DNA from: JAMQKA01 sp031569985
Lineage (GTDB): Bacteria > Bacteroidota > Rhodothermia > Balneolales > Balneolaceae
Direction of reading: 5' to 3'
DNA: 64,000 nt
Assembly: GCF_031569985.1 (NCBI RefSeq)
Contig: NZ_JAMQKA010000015.1
Coordinates: 67,823-131,822 of the forward strand
The notes beneath the pieces were generated by a model, which worked only from the letters and a program-made list of their open reading frames with translations, made no database searches and was not told the DNA's origin. The position numbers and the translations under genes are program-made. Positions within the stretch are counted from its first letter, which is position 1, and each line of letters begins with the position of its first letter. Of the stretch, positions 9,024 through 17,219 are shown piece after piece.

Positions 9024-10355
9024 GTGGCAAACCAAACAACTTATGTCAGTGATTTTGTAAATCTTATAAGTCCGGAATTGAATCAAATTTTTAATATGTC
9101 TGAAGAGGAGGCTGAAAAAGCGGTAGCTTCAGGCAACCCGGAGAAGGTGCGGGAGATTGAAGGGCAGTTTGCCATAGTGCAGAAGGAGGGGAATCAGGTA
9201 TTCCTGGCTCGTTCCATCGGGCGGCCAATGCGTTATTTTCTGGCCAAGCAGGAATCGGGACCACTTCTTATCGTTGCGGAGCGAATAGATGAAATTCACA
9301 ATTACCTGGAGGAACAAGGAATGGCCGGGCAGTTTCACCCGTCTTATACCCGGATGGTTCCCGCTCACTATGTTGTGCGTTTGGATGTTGTGGGCTGTCC
9401 GGATCCGAGTCCCACCTATAAGCGTTACTTTGAACCCGAGCAAAACAGGCTTAATGAAGACCTGGATGAAATAGGTCGTGCTTACATCGGGGCCCTGGCC
9501 GATGAGTGCCAGAAATGGCTCAAGCGCATACACAGTGAGGAGCCGATAGGGGTGTTGTTCTCCGGGGGAATCGACAGTGGTTCGGTGTTTCTTGTGCTAC
9601 ATCACCTTATGCTAGAGATGGGTTTGTCTCCGCAGCGACTCAAAGCATTTACTCTTTCTGTTGACGGTGGGCCCGATGTGGAACAGGCACATGAATTTCT
9701 TGATCAGCTCGATATGTCGCTGTTCCTGGAAGTGATGGAAACATCTAAATCAAAAATTGATTTCCGGGAAGCAATTGAAGTTATAGAGGACTATAAACCC
9801 CTTGACGTGCAGGCGGCAGCTATGACACTGGCGCTGTGCAAACAGATTCGACAAAAGTATCCGGATTGGACCTATCTGGCTGATGGCGACGGAGGCGATG
9901 AGAATCTCAAAGACTATCCAATTGACGCCAACGATGAACTTACGATTCGAAGTGTGCTCAACAACCCGCTGCTTTACCACGAGGGCTGGGGCGTTGACAA
10001 GATGAAGCACTCGCTGACCTATTCCGGCGGGCAGAGCAGGGGACATGTTCGAACATACGCCCCGGCGCGGAAATATAATTTCAAGGGATTTAGTCCCTAT
10101 GCACTGCCAAATGTGATTGAAGTCTCCGAGGGGATTCCTTTTATCCAGCTTACCGACTGGAGCGAAGAGGAGCTTTACGCCCTTAAGGGAGAGATCGTCC
10201 AACGCGGGGTGAAACAGATTACCGGTATTGATATGCCGGTGTTTCCAAAACGACGATTTCAGCATGGAACCGTGACTAGCGAGACATTCAATGAGCTGTT
10301 CCCTGAAAACGAGACGGAATACCGATCCTACTTCTCATCACTCTATGCCCGATAG
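9024..10355 (+). CDS. Asparagine-synthase-like ATP-pyrophosphatase, Ntn domain without catalytic Cys
   Basis: The C-terminal half is an asparagine synthase (PP-loop) domain, with the pyrophosphate loop VLFSGGIDSGSV at about residue 175 and LADGDGGDEN at about 287, equivalent to the GEGADE region of AsnB. Such domains adenylate a carboxylate and pass it to an amine. The N-terminal 150 residues resemble the Ntn glutaminase domain in pattern (EGQFAIVQKEGN, VAERIDEIHNYL), but there is no cysteine at position 2, so glutamine hydrolysis is not expected. Free ammonia or another amine would be the nucleophile, as in beta-lactam synthetase-type enzymes. The start is GTG. The last 11 bases overlap the radical SAM gene, implying translational coupling. 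Substrate unknown. Confidence 0.8.
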   Translation: MANQTTYVSDFVNLISPELNQIFNMSEEEAEKAVASGNPEKVREIEGQFAIVQKEGNQVFLARSIGRPMRYFLAKQESGPLLIVAERIDEIHNYLEEQGMAGQFHPSYTRMVPAHYVVRLDVVGCPDPSPTYKRYFEPEQNRLNEDLDEIGRAYIGALADECQKWLKRIHSEEPIGVLFSGGIDSGSVFLVLHHLMLEMGLSPQRLKAFTLSVDGGPDVEQAHEFLDQLDMSLFLEVMETSKSKIDFREAIEVIEDYKPLDVQAAAMTLALCKQIRQKYPDWTYLADGDGGDENLKDYPIDANDELTIRSVLNNPLLYHEGWGVDKMKHSLTYSGGQSRGHVRTYAPARKYNFKGFSPYALPNVIEVSEGIPFIQLTDWSEEELYALKGEIVQRGVKQITGIDMPVFPKRRFQHGTVTSETFNELFPENETEYRSYFSSLYAR

Positions 10356-11274
10356 TGCCCGGATTGAACAACTGAGACCATCCAAAAACCAGGTCGATCC
10401 CTCGGTGCCATACCATTTCCTGCATGAGCAGGAGCCTGATGCTGGTGGTAAGATCCGTGAAGTAAACACAATTTTTCTGACCAACAGCGAGTGCCCGTTT
10501 CGCTGCCTGATGTGTGATCTCTGGAAAAATACGCTCGACGAGCCGACGCCAAAGGGGGCCACACCACAACAAATTGCATATGCGCTGGACAGGCTGCCGG
10601 AGGCCTCGGTGGTCAAGCTGTATAACAGCGGTAATTTTTTTGATACCAAAGCGGTGCCTGTTGAAGATTACCAGCAGATTGCAAACCTACTGCAATCTTA
10701 TGAACGAGTGATTGTGGAAAACCATCCCAAGTTATGCGGTCCAAATTGCGTAAAGTTCAGTGAAATGATTAGTGGCCAGCTTGAGATAGCAATTGGCCTT
10801 GAGACGATTCACCCTGAGGTTCTTCCAAAACTCAACAAGCAGTTCTCAAAACTGGATTTTGTCAACGCAGCTGGTTTTTTAAAAGATAACGGCATAGATA
10901 TACGAACGTTCCTGCTGTTAAATCCGCCATATCTCACTGACAGGGAGGAAGGCATAGAATGGGCCTTGAAATCCGCGAAGTTTGCCTATCAGCATGGCTC
11001 TGGATGTTCAACAATTATTCCAACGCGACCGGGGAACGGCATAATGGAGAAACTGCAGCAGCAGGGCGATTATGTGCCACCTGCAATAGATGCGCTGGAA
11101 GAGGCTTTTCAGCAGGCAATGACATCGGTGGGGGGACGTATTTTTGCAGATTTATGGGATCTGCAGCAGTTTTCCAATTGTTCTAACTGCTTTGAAGCCA
11201 GGAAACGGCGTATGAAACAGATGAATATGAAACAGCAGCTATTGCCCGCGGTTTCATGTAAGTATTGCGGTTAA
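10345..11274 (+). CDS. Radical SAM enzyme of a small biosynthetic cassette
   Basis: The chosen ATG at 10345 overlaps the preceding gene by 11 bases; a start at 10291 would add an unlikely polar leader. The [4Fe-4S]-SAM motif CxxxCxxC is seen as CPFRCLMC at about residue 50, followed by DLWKN. The C-terminus carries extra cysteines (NCSNC and CKYC), which could bind an auxiliary iron-sulfur cluster. KLYNSGNFFD and ENHPKLCG fit a TIM-barrel radical SAM core, and the style recalls the RaSEA/Elp3-like radical SAM group, though I cannot assign a reaction. It is sandwiched between the ATP-dependent ligase-like gene and the halogenase-like flavoenzyme, so all three probably modify one small molecule. 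Confidence 0.85.
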   Translation: MPDSARIEQLRPSKNQVDPSVPYHFLHEQEPDAGGKIREVNTIFLTNSECPFRCLMCDLWKNTLDEPTPKGATPQQIAYALDRLPEASVVKLYNSGNFFDTKAVPVEDYQQIANLLQSYERVIVENHPKLCGPNCVKFSEMISGQLEIAIGLETIHPEVLPKLNKQFSKLDFVNAAGFLKDNGIDIRTFLLLNPPYLTDREEGIEWALKSAKFAYQHGSGCSTIIPTRPGNGIMEKLQQQGDYVPPAIDALEEAFQQAMTSVGGRIFADLWDLQQFSNCSNCFEARKRRMKQMNMKQQLLPAVSCKYCG

Positions 11275-11301
11275 CAGTGATCATTAGTAACCAAAGTTGG
11301 C

Positions 11302-12828
11302 ATGGATTCTAAAGAGAAAAATGCAGTAAACTCAGAAATCCTCGTAGCCGGCGCCGGTTTTGCAGGATCACTCACAGCCCTGTGTCTGCAACAGTGCGGG
11401 TTCGATGTGTGCCTGGTGGAACGAGATCGCCATCCCAGGTTTGCCATAGGGGAATCTTCTACCCCCATAGCTGATATGATTCTTCGTGATTTGGCGGATC
11501 GGTATTCACTGCCGTGGCTGCGTACGTTTTCAAGGTATGGAAGCTGGCAAAATCACTATCCAGAAATTACGTGTGGTCTAAAACGGGGTTTCAGTTACTA
11601 CAAACATCAAAAGGGAAATCCGTTTTCTACCGACCACAATCATGAGAATGAGCTTCTCGTGGCAGCAAGTTCCAGTGATGAAAATTCCGACACCAACTGG
11701 CTGCGCTCTGATTTCGATGCTTTCCTTGTCGAAAAAGTACGGGAATATGACATTCTATATTTTGACCAAACAGAGATTAAAAGCGTAGAATGGAATGACA
11801 ACCATTGGTCGTTTAGGGCTAGTACTGAAAAGGCAAAGCTGAAGATTTATGCAGATTTCTTTATTGACGCCACAGGAAGTTCGGCGCTCCTGGGAGAGCT
11901 ATTCGGTATCAGTAGCAAAAACGATGAGTTTTTAACTAATTCCAGGGCTATATATTCCCATTTTGAAGGCGTTAAACGATGGTCTGAGCAACTACTGAAC
12001 CTAGGAGTTTCCAATAGGGAATACCCGTATAATCCGGACCATTCAGCACTTCATCAGCTTATTTCGGAAGGGTGGCTCTGGATGCTTCGGTTTAATAATG
12101 AGCGTACCAGCATGGGCATTGTGTTTGATCAAAACAGGAATACTAATACGGGAGATAAGTCGCCAGAAGAAGAGTGGGAAACGGTAATCTCTTCCTACCC
12201 CTCGATCCGGCAGTTATTAAATTTCTCCTACATCTCTGCAGAACCGGGTAAATTAATCAGCACCGGTCGGATGCAGCGGAAGCTTTCTAACGCAGTTGGA
12301 GATCACTGGGCGGCTCTTCCGCATACCGCGGGTTTTGTTGATCCATTGCACAGCACCGGGATTGCCCACACGCTGTCTGGAGTTGAAGAGGTGGTGGAAC
12401 TGTTGGCTAAACACTGGCAAAGTCGAGAGCAGCTTACTGAGGGAATCAGAGCTTATGAAGATAGCGTATTTAAAGAACTGGAATTCATTGACCATCTTAT
12501 CGCTGGATGTTATCAAGCGGGGGATGATTTTGAGCTGTTTAGTACATGGACAATGCTTTATTTTATTGCTGCAATCAGTTATGAACAGAAGCGACTAAAA
12601 GGAATACGACCCGATTCATTTTTATCAGCCGGCAACCCGGCGATACGGGAGATTGTGCATGAATCCTATGCTGATCTGCAAAATTTATTTGTAGCCGGTC
12701 CCCCTGGTGGGAGTGAGGTGCAAAAGTTCAGGGATCAAATTAAACAAAGGATTGCGCCTTATAATATTGCGGGATTACTGGACCCTGAAGCCAGGAACAT
12801 GTATCACCATACTGTGGCTGAGCTTTGA
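11302..12828 (+). CDS. FAD-dependent oxidoreductase, tryptophan-halogenase-like
   Basis: A 508-residue flavoprotein with the dinucleotide fold GAGFAG at residues 17-22, GESSTP at 50-55 (equivalent to the GEST motif of flavin halogenases), and the second FAD motif region GFVDPLHSTGIAHTL at about 345. The halogenase WxWxIP motif appears degenerate (GWLWMLRFNNE), so halogenation is doubtful; oxidation, hydroxylation or reduction of a small substrate is equally possible. It starts 27 bases after the radical SAM gene and is the third gene of that cassette. It converges on the DAO-family gene. Confidence 0.8.
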   Translation: MDSKEKNAVNSEILVAGAGFAGSLTALCLQQCGFDVCLVERDRHPRFAIGESSTPIADMILRDLADRYSLPWLRTFSRYGSWQNHYPEITCGLKRGFSYYKHQKGNPFSTDHNHENELLVAASSSDENSDTNWLRSDFDAFLVEKVREYDILYFDQTEIKSVEWNDNHWSFRASTEKAKLKIYADFFIDATGSSALLGELFGISSKNDEFLTNSRAIYSHFEGVKRWSEQLLNLGVSNREYPYNPDHSALHQLISEGWLWMLRFNNERTSMGIVFDQNRNTNTGDKSPEEEWETVISSYPSIRQLLNFSYISAEPGKLISTGRMQRKLSNAVGDHWAALPHTAGFVDPLHSTGIAHTLSGVEEVVELLAKHWQSREQLTEGIRAYEDSVFKELEFIDHLIAGCYQAGDDFELFSTWTMLYFIAAISYEQKRLKGIRPDSFLSAGNPAIREIVHESYADLQNLFVAGPPGGSEVQKFRDQIKQRIAPYNIAGLLDPEARNMYHHTVAEL

Positions 12829-12868
12829 TCGTTGAGGGGGCTTATCCAGAAAATTGTGGCCGTTAAAG

Positions 12869-13963
12869 TTAATTATTGTCAAATCGCTTTATATCCACTT
12901 CTTTAAACAGTGGTTTCCCATCCAGCAGGTGTTCAGCATAGTGATTTGCCAGGTATTTACCGTACATCAGTCCTTTGGATCCCAACCCGGTGTATGCATA
13001 CAAGTTGTTTCGTTCAGGATGGCGCCCCAGGACAGGCTTCCTGTTGGGTGTTGAGATTCGGGCGCCAGCCCATTGTCCAACCAATGTAGATGTTTTTTCC
13101 AGTTGGGGCAGGGTGCGCTTCAGCCTGTTACGCAAGTATTCTTCTCCAAATTCATCAGGTTCAAGCTCCTCGAAATCATGTTCGTACGTGCTTCCTTGGG
13201 CGTACTCGTTATTGCCGATATGTGCGATATAACCAAGGCTCGAGATCGAGTGCTCGAATGATAGCGGTTCCTCGGGGCGAAAGATCGCCATTTGTCCCTT
13301 GATGGGATGCAGGGGTAGAAATTCCCACATCAGGTCTGTGGTCATTCCAAAACCGGTTGCGAAAATTAAGTTTCGGCAGCCAAACCCAGCGTTTTCGAGC
13401 GTAATTTCCCAGCCCGAACCGTTTTCTTGAAATTCATATTCAGCATATTCAATGACTGTTGCACCTTCTGATTCGATATAGCGTGCAAGTGCACTTAGGT
13501 ATCCCGCCACATCAACCGTAAGCCCAATCGGCAGCCAGAGTCCCCCGTCCACGCATGTTATGCCGGGATGCTTTTCCTGTATCTCTTTTTTAGAAAGCCA
13601 TTGGCACCAGCCGTCCGCCCACTCCGTTTTTTTGAGCTGATCGCTCATTTTGCGAGCTATCTTTTCGGTAAGAGCAGGTCGGAGAACACCGTTACGCTTG
13701 AAAAATGGTTTCTCCGAGTAAGAGTTTACTTTCCAGAGATTTTCGTAAATCGCCCTGTAGCACTGCTCTGCTCGCCAGGTTTTGGTCGCCCGGCGACCGG
13801 TAGCTGGATTCACCATACCAAGCGGTGTACCTGAAGCCCCCGAGGCAATTTCATTTTTTTCGATGACACAGACAGTGCGCCCACGTTCGGTTAGTGCATC
13901 TGCAAGTGACAGGCCGGCAAGTCCGGCACCGAGAATACAGTAGTCAAAAGATGAATCAGACAA
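12869..13963 (-). CDS. FAD-dependent oxidoreductase of the DAO/MnmC-C type
   Basis: A 364-residue protein with an N-terminal FAD fold (YCILGAGLAGLSLADAL, residues 8-24; CVIEKNEIASGASG, 32-45), a substrate-cap region, and the C-terminal VGQWAGARISTPNRKPVLG and YTGLGSKGLMYG segments. This layout is shared by glycine/D-amino acid oxidases and the oxidase domain of MnmC, which acts on modified tRNA uridine. The GMVNPATGRR segment is MnmC-like. No methyltransferase domain is fused. It is the last gene of the leftward hemD-pncB-pncA run, 14 bases after pncA. Confidence 0.8.
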   Translation of the reverse strand: MSDSSFDYCILGAGLAGLSLADALTERGRTVCVIEKNEIASGASGTPLGMVNPATGRRATKTWRAEQCYRAIYENLWKVNSYSEKPFFKRNGVLRPALTEKIARKMSDQLKKTEWADGWCQWLSKKEIQEKHPGITCVDGGLWLPIGLTVDVAGYLSALARYIESEGATVIEYAEYEFQENGSGWEITLENAGFGCRNLIFATGFGMTTDLMWEFLPLHPIKGQMAIFRPEEPLSFEHSISSLGYIAHIGNNEYAQGSTYEHDFEELEPDEFGEEYLRNRLKRTLPQLEKTSTLVGQWAGARISTPNRKPVLGRHPERNNLYAYTGLGSKGLMYGKYLANHYAEHLLDGKPLFKEVDIKRFDNN

Positions 13964-13977
13964 TGGTTGATTAATAC

Positions 13978-14589
13978 TTATAAAAGTTCACTTGAAGTTA
14001 TTCGTTTGGCCCCGGCTTCTTCCATTTCATTCCAGGCCTGCTCGACGGAGCCTTCGATGTCAATACCACGAATGGCATCCTCAATGACAAAAACATTGAA
14101 ATCCTCTTTCAAGCCATCCAGAACCGACCATTTTACACAAAAGTCGGTGGCGAGCCCCACCGCATACAGGGTATCGATATTGCGTTCGCGGAGGTATCCA
14201 GCCAACCCGGTCGTTGTCTCGTCATCATTCTCATAAAAAGCAGAATAGGAATCAATCTCGGTTCGGAATCCTTTCCTAATAATCAACTGGGTTTTTTCAG
14301 TATCCAGATCTGGATGGAAATCAGCTCCTTTGGTACCCTGGACACAGTGATCAGGCCAAAGGGTTTGCTCTCCGTACGGCATTTCGATAGTCTCAAATGG
14401 CTCTTTCCCATTATGGGAAGAAGCAAACGAAGAATGTCCCCTGGGATGCCAATCCTGGGTTTGGATAACGGTCTCAAAGGTTTGAGACAGGTGATTGATC
14501 ACCGGCACCACCTCATCCCCGTTCGGGACTTCAAGAGCACCACCGGGACAAAAATCATTCTGTACGTCGACTATAAGTAACGCTTTCAT
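13978..14589 (-). CDS. pncA: Nicotinamidase
   Basis: Hydrolyses nicotinamide to nicotinate plus ammonia in NAD salvage. The 203-residue protein has the isochorismatase-like fold, with the catalytic Asp in LLIVDVQNDFCPGGAL (residues 4-19), the metal-site segment TQDWHPRGHSSF with its histidines, the catalytic Lys region LIIRKG, and the nucleophile Cys in VGLATDFCVKWS (about residue 150). The start ATG is 3 bases from the pncB stop, and the product of this enzyme is the substrate of PncB, so the pair is a coherent operon. Confidence 0.95.
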   Translation of the reverse strand: MKALLIVDVQNDFCPGGALEVPNGDEVVPVINHLSQTFETVIQTQDWHPRGHSSFASSHNGKEPFETIEMPYGEQTLWPDHCVQGTKGADFHPDLDTEKTQLIIRKGFRTEIDSYSAFYENDDETTTGLAGYLRERNIDTLYAVGLATDFCVKWSVLDGLKEDFNVFVIEDAIRGIDIEGSVEQAWNEMEEAGAKRITSSELL

Positions 14590-14592
14590 AGC

Positions 14593-16038
14593 CTATTGGT
14601 TTTTTCTTTTATAATTATCAGTTAATTGATCTCGCAACTGCATCAGTTCCTTACTGATTCCCACTTTGTAAATGTGTGGGTTTTCGAATCTCTTGTGTTC
14701 AGGATTCAGTTGACCAAGCCGTTGGTTTGCATACTTAGCACATTCTTCCACACTGGGCAGTTCATGGAGTGATGCTCCATTTTTAATAACAGTGTGTAGC
14801 AATTCTTCTTTTTGATACTTTGCAATCTTACTGTGTCTTCCCGGGAAATAGGGGTGGTAAATGGTTTCAGGATTTTCTTCGCTTTCCATCACAATGCCAT
14901 CACCATAGAAGCTGCCATCATCATAGAGGTATCGACAGATTTTCTTTCGGCCGGGCAGTGTAACTTTCTCAATATTTTCAGAAATCTTAAGCTTGGGTTC
15001 ATCGTTGATCTGCGATAGCTTGTATACGCCATCCAGAGCGGGTGAATCCTGGCCTGTGACCAGCCGGGTTCCTACGCCAAACAGATCTATCGGAGCGTTT
15101 TGACTAATGAGACTTTTAACCAGGCGTTCATCCAGCTGGTTAGAGGCTGCAATTTTCACATATTCCAGCCCAGCGTTATCAAGCATTTGTCGTGACTTAC
15201 GGGCAAAATAAGCCAGGTCACCACTGTCCAGCCGTATGCCTTTCAATTGTTCATCCCGCTCTTCCATCTCCTCCGCTACTTTTATAGCATTTGGCAGACC
15301 GCTTTCGAGGGTATCATAAGTGTCAACTAATAGTACTGCATTTTTGGGATACAACTCGGCAAACTTACGGAATGCTTCCAGTTCACTGTCAAAAGACTGA
15401 ATCCAGGAGTGTGCCATGGTGCCGCTTGCCGAAAGACCATGGCGGTGCGCCGCATAAACATTTGAGGTCCCGTCAACACCCCCAATGACCGCAGCTTTGC
15501 TGGCCTGGATACCACCCAGTCCTTGCGCCCGCCGAAGCCCAAAATCGAGCACGACGCGTTCACCTGCCGCATATTTCAGCCGGGCAGCTTTAGTAGCGAT
15601 CAAAGACTCAAAATTAAGGATATTCAGAAGGAGCGTTTCCAGCAGCTGTGTTTCAACGAGGTTGCCTTCTACGCGGACAACCGGTTCAAGGGGGAAGACC
15701 ACTTCTCCTTCACGAACTGCGTGAATCGTAAGGTTGAGTTCAAAATCGCGGAGATAATCCAGGAATTCCGGGTGAAACCCTTCCTCTTCCAGGTACCTGA
15801 TCTCGTCATCGTGAAAGCGAAAATCCGACAGTATCTCCACCAGATCAGAAAGCCCGGCAAAAATCACATAACCGCCTTCAAAAGGATTGGAACGAAAGAA
15901 ATAATCGAAAACTGCAGTCTCCTCATGTCGTCCGGCCAGGAAGTACCCCTGTGCCATGGCGAGCTCATAATAATCGGTATACAGAGCGGGACGAGTCAGC
16001 GTTTGACGGGTGGTATGTGCTGTTTCTGTATTCTTCAT
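14593..16038 (-). CDS. pncB: Nicotinate phosphoribosyltransferase
   Basis: Condenses nicotinate with PRPP to nicotinate mononucleotide, the second step of NAD salvage. The 481-residue protein has the type II phosphoribosyltransferase architecture. It opens with ALYTDYYELAMAQGYF, has the segment DFGLRRAQG near residue 165 and MAHSWIQSF near 215, the ribose-phosphate region GIRLDSGDL near 285, and FGVGTRLVTG near 330. It is translated immediately before pncA and follows hemD after 75 bases. Confidence 0.95.
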   Translation of the reverse strand: MKNTETAHTTRQTLTRPALYTDYYELAMAQGYFLAGRHEETAVFDYFFRSNPFEGGYVIFAGLSDLVEILSDFRFHDDEIRYLEEEGFHPEFLDYLRDFELNLTIHAVREGEVVFPLEPVVRVEGNLVETQLLETLLLNILNFESLIATKAARLKYAAGERVVLDFGLRRAQGLGGIQASKAAVIGGVDGTSNVYAAHRHGLSASGTMAHSWIQSFDSELEAFRKFAELYPKNAVLLVDTYDTLESGLPNAIKVAEEMEERDEQLKGIRLDSGDLAYFARKSRQMLDNAGLEYVKIAASNQLDERLVKSLISQNAPIDLFGVGTRLVTGQDSPALDGVYKLSQINDEPKLKISENIEKVTLPGRKKICRYLYDDGSFYGDGIVMESEENPETIYHPYFPGRHSKIAKYQKEELLHTVIKNGASLHELPSVEECAKYANQRLGQLNPEHKRFENPHIYKVGISKELMQLRDQLTDNYKRKNQ

Positions 16039-16113
16039 GATGTTGGATCAAAACGATAATATATGAACTAAAATGGCTAAAACATCGAGGATCGCATAAT
16101 ACATGTGCTAAGA

Positions 16114-16977
16114 TCAGGCAGGAGAGAGGGTCGTGGAGGCATGCTCAGCGAGCTCTCTGATAAAGATTCCGAGTTTTGATCTTGAAGGTTCAAAATCTAC
16201 GTCGATGCCCAGGCTCTTCAGGCCACTGCTGCACACCGGCCCGATAGAGGCTACCATCATGTCATTCAGTGCCCCTCGAAAGCGATCAGCCACATCCTCC
16301 CGCTCCGCCATTTTCATAACGTGGCGGGTTTGTGTTTTACTGGTAAACACAGCTACATCGATCTCCCCCTGCAATACCGCATGAATTCCTTTTTTTAAGG
16401 GATCTGTATCATCTGGCAGTGCCCACCGATAAATCGGTACCCTGAGCAGTTCCGCATTTCGCTTACGAAGTCCATCATTTAACTTTTCATTCGGCACACC
16501 ATATTCCTGTACTGCCACGAGTTTGTCATTGAGGTCACTCGTTTCCTCTGAACGGTCGAGAGCCTCTAGGATCTCTTTCCAGGTATTTGGCTCGGGAACA
16601 GATATATCCACCGAGAGGGAATGTTTCTTCAGGACCCGCTTTGGCTTTGGTCCCCGGGAAACGGTCGTAATCTTGGACAAGGCTTCCAAAATTTCCTCCT
16701 CATCATACCGGGTCTTAAGGGTTTTGATCAGCATTTTAGTGCCCACACCGGTATTGTAGATCATAACATCTACTGCTCGTTGCTGCTCATCGAAAAGGTG
16801 ATCAGCAAATTTAAACACTTTGCTGTGGTTGTCGAGCGGTACTTCCTGCATGGAGGGTGCACTAACAGCTGTAGCACCATATTTTTGCAAAAGGTTCAGC
16901 GTAGCATCGGCCATGCGGCTTTCAAATGCAATTACAGACGTTCCCTGTAGCGGGTCTGAGCTAGATCTAGTAGACAT
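16114..16977 (-). CDS. hemD: Uroporphyrinogen-III synthase
   Basis: Cyclises hydroxymethylbilane to uroporphyrinogen III, with inversion of ring D, in haem and cobalamin synthesis. The 287-residue sequence has the two-lobed HemD pattern: an early VIAFESRMADATLNLLQKYGA, VYNTGVG-like text in the first lobe, and DVAVFTSKTQTRHVM followed by VASIGPVCSSGLKSLGI and FEPSR in the second. HemD is poorly conserved and lacks fixed catalytic residues, so the fold pattern is the evidence. It is the first gene of the leftward operon; the 242-bp gap to 17220 should hold divergent promoters. Confidence 0.88.
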   Translation of the reverse strand: MSTRSSSDPLQGTSVIAFESRMADATLNLLQKYGATAVSAPSMQEVPLDNHSKVFKFADHLFDEQQRAVDVMIYNTGVGTKMLIKTLKTRYDEEEILEALSKITTVSRGPKPKRVLKKHSLSVDISVPEPNTWKEILEALDRSEETSDLNDKLVAVQEYGVPNEKLNDGLRKRNAELLRVPIYRWALPDDTDPLKKGIHAVLQGEIDVAVFTSKTQTRHVMKMAEREDVADRFRGALNDMMVASIGPVCSSGLKSLGIDVDFEPSRSKLGIFIRELAEHASTTLSPA

Positions 16978-17219
16978 AAAGAATCATTACTAATTAATTG
17001 AATATCAATGCTTTACAACATAAGGATATCACGTGTTTTATTGTAGTTGATGAACAGGGAAATTTCCCTCACTGAGTTCAAGCAGTTGCCTTGCAATTAT
17101 ATAAGGGTATACCACATAATCTACTTTCCTGGGCGTTTACAAGTAAAAACTGAATTCTCATATTTAAGCTCGTAACTATTATATTCCCTCCAGTTAATTT
17201 TAATGAGGAGTTTGTTACA

